From NCBI GenBank assembly GCA_023423675.1, contig JAFAFD010000404.1, positions 1 to 12,350 on the forward strand: DNA of 12,350 nt, given 5' to 3'. The position numbers and the translations under genes were made by a program. Under the pieces are notes generated by a model. That model was not told the DNA's origin and made no database searches. It worked only from the letters and a program-made list of their open reading frames with translations. Shown here piece by piece: positions 1-7,628 of the stretch. Every line of letters starts with the position of its first letter. Positions within the stretch are counted from its first letter, which is position 1. Source of the DNA: Pseudomonadota bacterium. GTDB lineage: Bacteria; Pseudomonadota; Gammaproteobacteria; Xanthomonadales; Xanthomonadaceae.

Positions 1-11
1 TGCCCGGCGAG
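1..11 (+). repeat. Tail of a SMAG-type palindrome, cut by the window edge
   Basis: The first eleven bases are identical to the last eleven bases of the window (12340-12350), where they form the right arm of a complete GTAG-headed hairpin. The head and left arm would lie upstream of this window. The position, just downstream of the ptsI stop codon, is typical of an intergenic repeat. The match is short, so this is an inference from identity with the complete copy. Confidence 0.6.
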
Positions 12-26
12 CGCGTAGCGCGGCAG

Positions 27-1796
27 TCAGGGAGTCTCGGCCACCAGCGCCAGCCAGCGCTCGATGCCGCGGCGGTCGCGCGCGGCCAGCAGTTTCGGCG
101 CGCGTGCGCGCAGGGTGGCCAGGTCGGCCTCGCGGATCGCGCGGCGCACTTCCAGCAGGGTGCCCGGGTGCAGGCTCAACTCGCTCAACCCCAGTGCCAG
201 CAGCAGCGGGGTCATGCGTGCATCACCGGCCATTTCGCCGCACACGGCCACCGGGATGCGATGGCGTGCGCCGGTGTCGATGACCATCTGCAGCAGGCGC
301 AGCACGGCCGGGTGCAGCGGCGAATACAGCTCGCCCAGCGCCTCGTTGTTGCGGTCGGCGGCCAGCAGGTACTGCACCAGGTCGTTGGTGCCGATCGACA
401 GGAAGTCGACCAGGTCGATGAAGCTTTCCAGCGCCAGCGCAGCGGCGGGCACTTCGATCATCGCGCCCAGCGGCACGTGCTCGGCCACCACGTGGCCTTC
501 GCCGCGCAGCTGTTCGGTCAGCTTGAGCATGCGCCGGCGTACCGCCAGCAGTTCCTCGCGGGTGCTGACCATGGGGATCAGTACACGCAGCTTGCCGTAG
601 GCCGACGCGCGCAGGATCGCGCGCAGCTGGGTGTCGGACACCTTCGGCCGCGCCAGCGACAGGCGCACGCCGCGCAGGCCCAGTGCCGGGTTTTCCTCGT
701 TGCTCAGGGTCAGCCCGGTGCGGTCGGCCTTGTCCGCGCCCAGGTCGAGGGTGCGGATGGTGACCGGTCGCCCGCTCATGCCCAGGGCGGCATCGCGGTA
801 GGTCTGGAACTGTTCTTCTTCGTCCGGCAGCTCGTTGCGCTGCAGGAACAGGAATTCGGTGCGGTACAGGCCCAGCCCCTGCGCGCCCAGCGCATGCGCC
901 TGGGTCACGTCTTCCAGCGATTCGGCATTGGCCAGCAGGGCGATGTCGACCTGGTCGCGGGTACGGCTGGGTTTGCTGCGCAGGCGGCCGAGCTCGCGCT
1001 GCTCGCGCGCGTGCTCCTTCAGGCGCACGCGGTAATCGCGCAGGTTGTCGGCCTGCGGGTTGACCGTGATGCTGCCGTCGGCGCCATCGATGATGAGCAC
1101 GTCGCCGTCGGCGATGCGGCTGAGCACCTGCTGCACGTTGACGATGAGCGGCAGATGCAGGCTGCGGGCAAGGATCGCGCTGTGCGACAGCGCGCTGCCG
1201 GCGGCGGTGACGATGCCGACCACGCCCTGCGCCTGCAGCTGGGCCAGCTCGGACGGGGCGATGTTGTCGCAGACCAGGATCTCGCCGGCCAGGCCCTTCA
1301 CCACGGGTTGGCGGTCGGGCTGCAGGAAGGCGTGGATGCGGCCGATCACATGATCCAGATCGTCCATTCGGCTCTTCAGGTAGGCATCGTCCATGCCATC
1401 GAAGACCTTGGCCAGGCGGTCGCGCTGCAGGCGCAGCGCGTAGCCGGCACTGTAGGGACCACTGCGGATCAGTTCGTCCAGGCCATACAGCAGTTCGGGG
1501 TCGTCCAGCAGCAGCGCGTGCAGGTCAAGGAATTCGCCGACATCGTGGCTCAGTGCACCGTGCAGGCGCTGGCGCAGGTCATGCATTTCCCCGCGTGCGG
1601 CATCCAGTGCGCGGTGCAGGCGGGCCAGCTCGGCCTCCACCTGCTGTGGTGCGACGCGTTGTTCGGCCACTTCCAGCGCGTGCGGCAGGCGCACCCGCGC
1701 CCGTCCCATCGCCGAACCGCGTGCGGCGCCGTGGCCGGCCAGCAGCTGTACCGGCCGTTGGCCGGTGGCAGGTTGGCCGGCGCGTGCGCGTGGCAC
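27..1796 (-). CDS. ptsI: Phosphoenolpyruvate-protein phosphotransferase (PTS enzyme I)
   Basis: Enzyme I is the cytoplasmic enzyme that takes phosphate from phosphoenolpyruvate and passes it to HPr. The 589-residue length is close to the usual ~575. The phosphohistidine domain has His205 in the context SALSHSAILAR. The PEP-binding barrel shows YRTEF (321-325), DFLSIGTNDLVQY (464-476) and the catalytic cysteine Cys519 in VAVCGEMAGD. There is no N-terminal GAF domain, so this is ordinary EI and not EI-Ntr (PtsP). The start is GTG: a GAGGA ribosome binding site lies 9 nt upstream, and the next Met (residue 30) would cut the conserved GHGAARGSAMG segment. The gene starts 2 bp after the ptsH stop and is last in the EIIA(Man)-HPr-EI unit. 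No sugar-specific EIIB or EIIC lies nearby, so a regulatory role is likely. Confidence 0.97.
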   Translation of the reverse strand: MPRARAGQPATGQRPVQLLAGHGAARGSAMGRARVRLPHALEVAEQRVAPQQVEAELARLHRALDAARGEMHDLRQRLHGALSHDVGEFLDLHALLLDDPELLYGLDELIRSGPYSAGYALRLQRDRLAKVFDGMDDAYLKSRMDDLDHVIGRIHAFLQPDRQPVVKGLAGEILVCDNIAPSELAQLQAQGVVGIVTAAGSALSHSAILARSLHLPLIVNVQQVLSRIADGDVLIIDGADGSITVNPQADNLRDYRVRLKEHAREQRELGRLRSKPSRTRDQVDIALLANAESLEDVTQAHALGAQGLGLYRTEFLFLQRNELPDEEEQFQTYRDAALGMSGRPVTIRTLDLGADKADRTGLTLSNEENPALGLRGVRLSLARPKVSDTQLRAILRASAYGKLRVLIPMVSTREELLAVRRRMLKLTEQLRGEGHVVAEHVPLGAMIEVPAAALALESFIDLVDFLSIGTNDLVQYLLAADRNNEALGELYSPLHPAVLRLLQMVIDTGARHRIPVAVCGEMAGDARMTPLLLALGLSELSLHPGTLLEVRRAIREADLATLRARAPKLLAARDRRGIERWLALVAETP

Positions 1797-1798
1797 GC

Positions 1799-2068
1799 TC
1801 AGCTGTCCTCGTCGAAGCGGCGTTCGAACAGGTCGACCACGGCGTCCATCGCCGCGGCTTCATCCTCGCCGTTGATGCGGATGGTGACCGGGGTGCCCTG
1901 GGCGGCGGCCAGCAGCATCACGCCCATGATGCTCTTGGCGTTGATCTCACGGCCCTTGGCGGCCATGGTCACGTTGCAGCGGAATGGGGCCAGCGTCTGC
2001 ACCAGCTTGGCGGTGGCCCGGGCATGCAGGCCCAGGCGGTTGCTCACGGTGAGTTCTCGTTCAAGCAT
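1799..2068 (-). CDS. ptsH: Phosphocarrier protein HPr
   Basis: HPr is the small cytoplasmic phosphocarrier between enzyme I and EIIA proteins. The 89-residue length is normal. The EI-dependent site is His15 in NRLGLHARATAKLV. The kinase site is Ser46 in AKSIMGVMLLA, matching the classical HPr(Ser) motif. An hprK gene lies about 1.6 kb away in the neighbouring operon, so both phosphorylation sites probably have their enzyme here. The start codon overlaps the end of the EIIA(Man) gene by 8 bp, and ptsI begins 2 bp after the stop, so the three genes are surely cotranscribed. No separate NPr gene is present in the window. HPr may therefore feed both EIIA(Man) and EIIA-Ntr, which is an inference. 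Confidence 0.97.
   Translation of the reverse strand: MLERELTVSNRLGLHARATAKLVQTLAPFRCNVTMAAKGREINAKSIMGVMLLAAAQGTPVTIRINGEDEAAAMDAVVDLFERRFDEDS
1806..1810 (-). promoter_or_regulatory. Ribosome binding site supporting the GTG start of ptsI
   Basis: On the minus strand GAGGA sits 9 nt before GTG at 1796-1794, inside the last codons of ptsH. This is a good Shine-Dalgarno match at normal spacing, and it decides for the GTG start over the internal ATG 30 codons in. Confidence 0.6.
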
Positions 2069-2453
2069 CGTCGACTATCGCTCCATTACGGGTGCCCGCC
2101 GCGGCTGTGGCGGGCAGTTGATCCAGTCCCTGTTCCGGATAATTCATCACCCGCAGCAACATCGGCAGACTCAGCGCCGACACCCGGCGAACCGGGGTCC
2201 CCAACCGGGCCAGTTGCCCGGCAAGGTTGGCGGGGCTGGCGCCGTACAGGTCGGTCAGGATCAGCACGCCTTCGCCGCCATCGACCCGGCGCAGAGCAGC
2301 CGAGGCGAGCGGGAGAAGGGCATCCAGGTCTGCGTCGAACGGTACTTCGAAAGCTTCGGTTTTCAGCGGCAATTGCCGCAGGAGCCGGGTCGCCACGTCA
2401 AGCAGGGCGGTCCCGACCCCGGGATGTGTTACGAGGAGAATGCCACAGGTCAT
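2061..2453 (-). CDS. PTS EIIA component, mannose/fructose-type domain (stand-alone)
   Basis: This 130-residue cytoplasmic protein has the length and fold signature of the EIIA(Man) domain. The expected phosphorylation site is His10 in LLVTHPGVG. The second family motif is TDLYGASPAN, at about residues 87-96. In sugar PTS systems this domain passes phosphate from HPr to EIIB. Here no EIIB, EIIC or EIID gene is adjacent, so it looks like an orphan regulatory EIIA, as in several other proteobacteria with an hprK-linked PTS. It is the first gene of the unit with ptsH and ptsI and overlaps ptsH by 8 bp. I saw no strong Shine-Dalgarno sequence before the ATG. The output partner cannot be read from the sequence. 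Confidence 0.92.
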   Translation of the reverse strand: MTCGILLVTHPGVGTALLDVATRLLRQLPLKTEAFEVPFDADLDALLPLASAALRRVDGGEGVLILTDLYGASPANLAGQLARLGTPVRRVSALSLPMLLRVMNYPEQGLDQLPATAAAGTRNGAIVDDA

Positions 2454-2535
2454 TACTGCACGTTAACAGGTCGAGGTGAATTGGCGATAGCAGCAGGAGA
2501 GGGGCACTGTGTCCCGTATTCATGTATTCCGCCCA

Positions 2536-2558
2536 GTAGATCCACGCCATGCGTGGAT
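2536..2558 (+). repeat. SMAG-type palindrome, left member of an inverted pair
   Basis: The element has a GTAG head (2536-2539) followed by an 8-bp stem, ATCCACGC (2540-2547) with GCGTGGAT (2551-2558), around a CAT loop. The design of GTAG, 8-bp arm, CAT loop and 8-bp arm is the same as at 12326-12350, although the stem bases differ. This fits the GTAG-headed SMAG family known from Stenotrophomonas maltophilia. Bases 2536-2557 are an exact reverse complement of 2678-2699. Confidence 0.85.
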
Positions 2559-2660
2559 GGGCCCCGCGTGGAGCAGCCAAACGCCCCCGGGGCAGCTCCG
2601 GCAGGCGTTCAACTTCGGACGAAAGTGGTTGAGGGCAGCGGCCGGCTTCGGATGCTTGTG

Positions 2661-2675
2661 CCGCCCTGCGGGCGG
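2661..2675 (-). terminator. Possible terminator or 3' end hairpin downstream of rapZ
   Basis: CCGCCC (2661-2666) pairs with GGGCGG (2670-2675) around a 3-nt loop, 52 nt beyond the rapZ stop. It follows the 2677-2699 palindrome in the direction of rapZ transcription. Two hairpins in a row could end or stabilise the long kdsD-rapZ transcript. There is no U-run after either stem, so a classical intrinsic terminator is not shown. Confidence 0.3.
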
Positions 2676-2676
2676 T

Positions 2677-2699
2677 CTCCACGCATGGCGTGGATCTAC
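2677..2699 (-). repeat. SMAG-type palindrome, right member of an inverted pair
   Basis: Read on the minus strand, a GTAG head (2699-2696) is followed by a hairpin with TCCACGC and GCGTGGA arms (2688-2694 and 2678-2684 on the plus strand) around a 3-nt loop. The outermost stem base, 2677 against 2695, is mismatched, unlike the left member. Bases 2678-2699 are an exact 22-bp inverted copy of 2536-2557, with 120 bp between the copies. The hairpin begins 28 bp after the rapZ stop. Confidence 0.85.
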
Positions 2700-2726
2700 G
2701 CCCATTGTTCCGTCTTCTCTCTAAGG

Positions 2727-3611
2727 TCAATCCTGTTCGCGGTGGTAGGTTGCCACGTCATCCCAGCCCATCTCGCGGGCGTGCCGTGCCATGCGCTCGG
2801 CCAGGTACACCGAGCGATGCTTGCCGCCGGTGCAGCCGAAGGCCACCGTCACGTAGCTGCGCGTGCCATCGCCCAGCTTGGGCAGCCAGGTGTCGAGGAA
2901 ATCCATCAGCTGGGTCAGGTAGCGCTGCACGTCCGGCTGCGCTTCCAGGTAGTCACGCACGCCGGGCTCGCGGCCGCTGAGTGCCCGCAGGTCCGGGTCC
3001 CAGTGCGGGTTGGGCAGCACGCGTGCATCGAACACGAAGTCGGCCTCGGCCGGCACGCCGCGCTTGTAGGCAAACGATTCGAACAGCAGCGACAGGCGCG
3101 TGGCGTGGCCCATCGCGAACTCGGTGATGATGCGCCGGCGCAGCTGGTGCACGTTCAATGCACTGGTGTCGATCACCACGTCGGCCTCGCGGCGCAGCGG
3201 TGCGATCAGCTCGCGCTCCCGGGCGATGGCTTCGGGCAGCGACAGCCCGAGCTGGCTCAGCGGGTGCCGGCGACGGGTGTCGGCATAGCGCTTGAGCATC
3301 GTCTCGTCGCTGGCCTCGAAGTACAGCACCTTCGTTTCCACGCCGGCATCGGTGGCCAGCTTGCGCCAGTTGCCCAGCTGGCTCAGGTCGGCCTGGCCGC
3401 GGACGTCGATGCCCACCGCCAGCCGGCGCGGCGCGCCACCGTCATGGTTCTCCAGCACGCTGCGGACGAAAGCCGGCAGCAGCTGGATCGGCAGGTTGTC
3501 CGAACAGTAGTAGTCCTGGTCCTCGAAGGTCTTCAGGGCGACGGATTTACCCGAGCCGGACAGGCCGCTGACGATGATCAGGGTCGGGGCGGTGGGGGTG
3601 GGGGTGCTCAT
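2727..3611 (-). CDS. rapZ: RapZ/YvcJ family nucleotide-binding protein
   Basis: RapZ is a P-loop protein. In Escherichia coli it is the adapter that brings small RNA GlmZ to RNase E and tunes glucosamine-6-phosphate synthase. The family is much wider than those sRNAs. Here the Walker A motif GLSGSGKS is at residues 16-23, followed by the family segment [14 protein letters not shown] Walker B-like [11 protein letters not shown] stretch lies near residues 62-72, and the C-terminal domain has the hallmark [19 protein letters not shown]. The length (294) is slightly above E. coli RapZ (284). The start has a Thr-Pro-rich leader of about 10 residues before the first strand. The C-terminus ends in HREQD, without the lysine/arginine-rich end that E. 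coli RapZ uses for RNA binding, as I recall it. It lies 23 bp after hprK and is last in the long unit. Confidence 0.95.
   Translation of the reverse strand: MSTPTPTAPTLIIVSGLSGSGKSVALKTFEDQDYYCSDNLPIQLLPAFVRSVLENHDGGAPRRLAVGIDVRGQADLSQLGNWRKLATDAGVETKVLYFEASDETMLKRYADTRRRHPLSQLGLSLPEAIARERELIAPLRREADVVIDTSALNVHQLRRRIITEFAMGHATRLSLLFESFAYKRGVPAEADFVFDARVLPNPHWDPDLRALSGREPGVRDYLEAQPDVQRYLTQLMDFLDTWLPKLGDGTRSYVTVAFGCTGGKHRSVYLAERMARHAREMGWDDVATYHREQD
3581..3604 (+). other. G-quadruplex-type motif at the 5' end of rapZ (template strand)
   Basis: Four G-runs of three or more bases (3581-3583, 3586-3589, 3594-3598, 3600-3604) are separated by loops of 2, 4 and 1 nt, which fits the standard G3+N1-7 pattern. 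The motif covers nucleotides 8-31 of rapZ and lies on its template strand; the mRNA is C-rich here and encodes alternating Thr and Pro. The pattern is directly visible, but folding in the cell is not shown. Confidence 0.45.
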
Positions 3612-3634
3612 GGACAGGCTCTTGGTGGTGGGGC

Positions 3635-4585
3635 TCAGGGCGTTCGCCGTTCCAGCAGGTTGCTGTGGCGGGCGATGAACATCGCTGCCGGGTCGATACC
3701 CTTGGTACGCAGAATGTGCAGGCGGGTGGCCGCCTCGGTCAGGACCGCCAGGTTGCGGCCGGGCATCACCGGCAGCGTGATCAGCGGCACGTCCAGGTCC
3801 AGCACGTGGCGGGTGCCCGAATCGCCGGTCAGGCGCTCGTAACCGTGCGGGGTGGGTTCGGTCATCGGCTTGGTCAGGTGGACGATCAGCCGAAGGTACT
3901 TGTTCTTCTTTACCGCCGTATCACCGAACATCTCGCGCACGTTCAGCACGCCCAGGCCGCGCACTTCCAGCAGGTCCTGCAGCAGTTCCGGGCAGGTGCC
4001 ATCGAGCACGTCCGGGGCGATCTGGGTGAATTCGGGGGCATCGTCGGCCACCAGCCGGTGCCCGCGGCTGAGCAGTTCCAGCGCCAGCTCGCTCTTGCCC
4101 GACCCGGCCTCACCGGTGATCAGCACGCCGATGGAGTAGATCTCCATGAACACGCCATGCAGGATGACCCGCGGCGCCAGCGTGCGCGCCAGGTGGTAGG
4201 ACAGGTGGTTGAGCAGTTCATGGCCGCGCTTGGGCGACAGCCACAGCGGCGTGCCGGATTCATCGGCGGCCGCGCGCAGGTCTTCCGGGCACGCCTGGTT
4301 GCGGGTCAGCACCAGCGCCAGCGGGTGCGACTGCATGATCTTCTCGATGGTCTCCCAGCGCTGGCGCGGTTCCAGCGCGTCCAGCCAGGACAGTTCCTCG
4401 GTCCCGAGGATCTGCACCTTGTTGGGGTAGATCGCATTGAGGTAGCCAGCCAGCGAAGGGCGGCGGGAGACCGTGTTGCCGGCTTCCAGCTCGCGTTTTT
4501 CGCCGGCCTTGCCAGCGGCCCAGCGCAGTCCCAGCCGCTCGCGCTGCTGGTCGAACAGTTCGCGTGCGGTGATGCTGGTATTCAT
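3635..4585 (-). CDS. hprK: HPr kinase/phosphorylase
   Basis: HprK is a cytoplasmic hexameric enzyme that phosphorylates HPr on Ser46 and also removes that phosphate. The 316-residue length is normal. The conserved His143 is in ILHGV. The Walker A motif GEAGSGKS is at residues 158-165, the acidic pair Asp181-Asp182 is in LVADDAPEF, and the family signature [15 protein letters not shown] starts at about residue 207. The protein thus keeps both the kinase P-loop and the residues tied to phosphorylase activity. Its ATG overlaps the ptsN stop by 4 bp (ATGA), so translation is probably coupled to EIIA-Ntr. The substrate HPr, with its Ser46 intact, is encoded about 1.6 kb downstream. In Firmicutes HprK drives carbon catabolite repression with CcpA; in proteobacteria of this type the output is different and not readable here. 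Confidence 0.96.
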   Translation of the reverse strand: MNTSITARELFDQQRERLGLRWAAGKAGEKRELEAGNTVSRRPSLAGYLNAIYPNKVQILGTEELSWLDALEPRQRWETIEKIMQSHPLALVLTRNQACPEDLRAAADESGTPLWLSPKRGHELLNHLSYHLARTLAPRVILHGVFMEIYSIGVLITGEAGSGKSELALELLSRGHRLVADDAPEFTQIAPDVLDGTCPELLQDLLEVRGLGVLNVREMFGDTAVKKNKYLRLIVHLTKPMTEPTPHGYERLTGDSGTRHVLDLDVPLITLPVMPGRNLAVLTEAATRLHILRTKGIDPAAMFIARHSNLLERRTP

Positions 4586-5034
4586 GCGGCGCTCGCCGAT
4601 GGGGGAAGGTCCAGGGCCTCGCGCAGTTCCCCTGCATCGCCGGCCGCGCGCAGGGCGTCGCGGATCGACGGCGTCGAGAACAGCTCGGCCAGTTCGGACA
4701 GCAGCATCAGGTGCTGGTGGGTGTAGTGGGCGGGGACGGCCATGGCGAACACCAGGTCCACCGGTTCATCGCCGCCGAAATCGACCGGGGTCTGCAACCG
4801 CAGCAGGGCGCCGCGGGGACGGTCCAGGGCAGGCGCCCGGCCGTGGGGAATGGCGATGCCGCAACCGATCGCCGTACTGCCCAGGGCTTCGCGCTGGCAC
4901 AGGTTCAGGTAGATCTGTTCGGCGTTGGCCTGGCGGCAGGCCAGCAACCCGGCGGCGGCCTGCAGGACGCTGTCGCGGTCGGTGGCCGTGCAGAGCTGGG
5001 TCTGCACGGCCGCCAGGAGGTCAGTCAGTGGCAT
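4582..5034 (-). CDS. ptsN: Nitrogen-regulatory PTS protein EIIA-Ntr
   Basis: EIIA-Ntr is a cytoplasmic regulator that ends the nitrogen PTS phosphorelay and acts by protein contacts; targets in other bacteria include potassium transport and sensor kinases. The 150-residue length is normal for the PTS EIIA type 2 (fructose-like) domain. The phosphorylated histidine is His64 in [10 protein letters not shown]. The flanking segments [19 protein letters not shown] and [11 protein letters not shown] also fit the family. It lies 21 bp after hpf and overlaps hprK by 4 bp. There is no npr gene in the window, so phosphate most likely comes from the ordinary HPr encoded at 1799-2068. Confidence 0.96.
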   Translation of the reverse strand: MPLTDLLAAVQTQLCTATDRDSVLQAAAGLLACRQANAEQIYLNLCQREALGSTAIGCGIAIPHGRAPALDRPRGALLRLQTPVDFGGDEPVDLVFAMAVPAHYTHQHLMLLSELAELFSTPSIRDALRAAGDAGELREALDLPPSASAA

Positions 5035-5055
5035 GTCTGCGGGGAGCGGTGGCGA

Positions 5056-5373
5056 TCAGCCGCCATTGTCGCCCACCGGCAGCGGTGCGTGCTGCTGTTT
5101 TTTCTCCTTGTGCTTGATCACCAGACGGTCGAGCTTGTCCGCCAGCACGTCGATGGCGGCATACATGGTCTGGCCGCCGGCTTCGGCGTGCAGGGTCTGG
5201 CCGGGAATATTGAGGCTGGCGTCGACGTGGTGTTCGGTCTTCTGCAGCTTGAGGGTTACCCGCGCTTCGCAGTGCTGGTCGAAGTGCTTTCCGACCCGGG
5301 CCAGCTTTTCTTCAACATACGACTGCAGGGCCGGGGTGACTTCGACATCTTTGCCAAACGTTTCGATGCGCAT
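5056..5373 (-). CDS. hpf: Ribosome hibernation promoting factor, short form
   Basis: HPF binds the small ribosomal subunit near the decoding site and helps form inactive 100S dimers when growth slows. The 105-residue protein is the short form: a single RaiA/HPF domain opening MRIETFGKDVEVTPALQSYV, without the C-terminal dimerisation domain of long HPF. Family features include the strand pair around RVTLKLQKTEHHVDASL, the GGQTMYAAIDVLADKLDRL helix and a basic KHKEKK segment. A short Gly-rich end (PVGDNGG) follows. It lies 58 bp after rpoN and 21 bp before ptsN, the same place as in E. coli. A strong AGGAGA ribosome binding site precedes it. Confidence 0.95.
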   Translation of the reverse strand: MRIETFGKDVEVTPALQSYVEEKLARVGKHFDQHCEARVTLKLQKTEHHVDASLNIPGQTLHAEAGGQTMYAAIDVLADKLDRLVIKHKEKKQQHAPLPVGDNGG

Positions 5374-5379
5374 CGGGTT

Positions 5380-5385
5380 TCTCCT
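5380..5385 (-). promoter_or_regulatory. Strong ribosome binding site of hpf
   Basis: AGGAGA on the minus strand lies 6 nt before the hpf ATG. It is one of the clearest Shine-Dalgarno matches in the window; many of the neighbouring genes rely on overlap with the gene before. This suggests hpf is translated independently and at a high rate. Confidence 0.7.
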
Positions 5386-5431
5386 GTGTTCGGATGTGCC
5401 AATGAACCTCTCCGCCGGGCGCGGCGGCGCG

Positions 5432-6868
5432 TCAAGCGATTCTGACCCTTTCGTGCGAGGCGGAGATGTTCATGGCCTCACGATACTTCGCCACGGTGCG
5501 CCGCGCTACTGGGATTCCCGACGTTTTGAGCAGGTCAGCCAGCTTGGCGTCAGAAAGCGGCTTGCGTGGGTTTTCGTCATCGATCAGGCGGCGGATCATC
5601 GCCTGGATGGCGGTACTGGAAGCTTCGCCACCACCTCCGGTGTCGATGCCGGATGCGAAGAACGCGCGCAGCGGCAGGGTGCCGCGCGGCGTACGTACGT
5701 GCTTGCGGGCGATCGCCCGCGAGACGGTGGATTCATGCAGGCCCAGCTCGGCGGCGATCTCGCGCAGGGTCAGCGGGCGCAGTGCCTGTTCACCGAATTC
5801 GAGGAAGCCGGCCTGCTGCTGGATCAGGCTGCGCACCACCCGCAGCAGGGTCTCGCCGCGCGCCTGCAGGCCCTTGAGCAGCCAGCGGGCTTCCTGCAGC
5901 TGGGCGCGCAGGTAACCGGCGTCGGCGTCGCCGCAGCGGCGGATCATCTGTTCGTAGCCGCGGTGGATGATCACCTTGGGCCCGGCGTGGGCGGCCAGCG
6001 CGGCGCGCCACAGGCCGTTCTGCCGCCATACGACCACGTCCGGCACCACGTAGGTGTCCTGCGCCAGCGGTGCGATCTGGGTGCCCGGGCGCGGGTCCAG
6101 CGAGCGCAGCAGGGCGACCGCGGTCTCGACCTCGGCCAGCGGCTGCTTCAGTTCCTGGGCCAGGCCGGCCACGCCGCTGCGCGGCAGGCGCTCCAGCGGG
6201 CCGGCGGCGACCTGCCGGGCCAGTGCCAGGCAGGGGGTGTCGGCGGGCAGCACGTCCAGCTGCAGCTGCAGGCATTCGCCCAGGCAGCGTGCGGCCACGC
6301 CCACCGGGTCGAAGCGCTGCACCTGGTGCAGCACGGTGAGGATCTCGTCTTCGCCGGCATGGATGGCCGGCAGCAGGGTTTCGGCGATGGTCGCCAGCGG
6401 CTCGCGCAGGTAGCCGTCTTCTTCCAGCGCATCGATCAGCGCAGCGCCGATGCTGCGGTCGCGCGTCGACAGGTGCGAGAGGTGCAGCTGCCACAGCAGG
6501 TGGTCGGCCAGGGTCTCGACCTCGGCCACGCGCTCGGCGGCGCTGCCGGTGTCCTCATCGTCGTCGAAACTGCCGCTGCTGCCAGGATTGTTCCAGTCCA
6601 GCTCGGCGGGGGCCCAGTCGTCGCCGCTGGGCGCGGCCGGTTCCGGCGGCGCATCGCCGTCGGCACCGCCGTCATCGGCGCTGTCGCTGCTGGCACCGGC
6701 ACCGGCATCGCTGCTGTCAGCCCAGTCCAGCAGGGGGTTGCTTTCCACCGCCTGGGCGATTTCCAGCTCCAGCTCGGTGGTGGACATCTGCAGCAGCTTG
6801 ATCGCCTGCTGCAGCTGTGGTGTCAGCACCAGCTGCTGTCCCAACGATGTCTGCAGCCGAGTCTTCAT
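5432..6868 (-). CDS. rpoN: RNA polymerase sigma-54 factor
   Basis: Sigma-54 directs RNA polymerase to -24/-12 promoters and needs an ATP-driven activator to open DNA. The chosen ATG gives 478 residues, beginning MKTRLQTSLGQQLVLTPQLQ, the usual start of the Gln/Leu-rich region I that contacts activators. Region II (about 51-110) is strongly acidic and rich in Ser, Ala and Gly. The core-binding region follows. The DNA-binding helix-turn-helix is LTLREIAAELGLHESTVSRA (from residue 376), and the RpoN box ARRTVAKYRE is at 455-464, complete. The frame stays open upstream into lptB (to 7069), but that part has no sigma-54 similarity, so the start at 6868 is preferred. It lies 40 bp after lptB. Xanthomonadaceae often carry a second rpoN in the flagellar cluster; this copy is in the ancestral lptB-hpf setting. 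Confidence 0.97.
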   Translation of the reverse strand: MKTRLQTSLGQQLVLTPQLQQAIKLLQMSTTELELEIAQAVESNPLLDWADSSDAGAGASSDSADDGGADGDAPPEPAAPSGDDWAPAELDWNNPGSSGSFDDDEDTGSAAERVAEVETLADHLLWQLHLSHLSTRDRSIGAALIDALEEDGYLREPLATIAETLLPAIHAGEDEILTVLHQVQRFDPVGVAARCLGECLQLQLDVLPADTPCLALARQVAAGPLERLPRSGVAGLAQELKQPLAEVETAVALLRSLDPRPGTQIAPLAQDTYVVPDVVVWRQNGLWRAALAAHAGPKVIIHRGYEQMIRRCGDADAGYLRAQLQEARWLLKGLQARGETLLRVVRSLIQQQAGFLEFGEQALRPLTLREIAAELGLHESTVSRAIARKHVRTPRGTLPLRAFFASGIDTGGGGEASSTAIQAMIRRLIDDENPRKPLSDAKLADLLKTSGIPVARRTVAKYREAMNISASHERVRIA

Positions 6869-6908
6869 GCCTGTGCCGAAACGGAGGGGATGGGCCCGGC
6901 GGCCGCGG

Positions 6909-7627
<719 letters not shown>

Positions 7628-7628
<1 letters not shown>

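Larger units (their letters stand above)
2454..2726. other. Intergenic region between rapZ and the EIIA-ptsH-ptsI unit
   Basis: This 273-bp gap separates two same-strand units. Bases 2454-2535 should hold the promoter of the EIIA-ptsH-ptsI unit, but I could not recognise a convincing -35/-10 pair. Bases 2536-2699 hold two facing SMAG palindromes with internal hairpins. Bases 2700-2726 are a short spacer after the rapZ stop. I see no gene here. An open frame on the plus strand runs through it, but this matches the antisense frame of the flanking genes and is not supported as coding. Confidence 0.75.

Noticed and set aside
2504..2517. Imperfect palindrome GGGCACTGTGTCCC in the leader of the EIIA-ptsH-ptsI unit, considered as an operator
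   Set aside because: It is only 5 bp per arm with a bulge, common by chance at this GC content, and no matching second copy was noticed.
168..3842. Very long open frame of about 1,224 codons on the plus strand, opposite ptsI, ptsH, EIIA, hprK's 3' end and rapZ, running through the intergenic gap
   Set aside because: It lies antisense to five genes with intact family motifs. Its translation is Gln/Ala/His/Arg-rich without any domain. Long stop-free antisense frames are expected in GC-rich coding DNA.
5386..5410. Possible sigma-54 promoter before hpf, because TTGGCAC on the minus strand resembles a -24 element
   Set aside because: At the required spacing the -12 element should show a GC doublet, but the bases there are CA, so the site does not meet the consensus.
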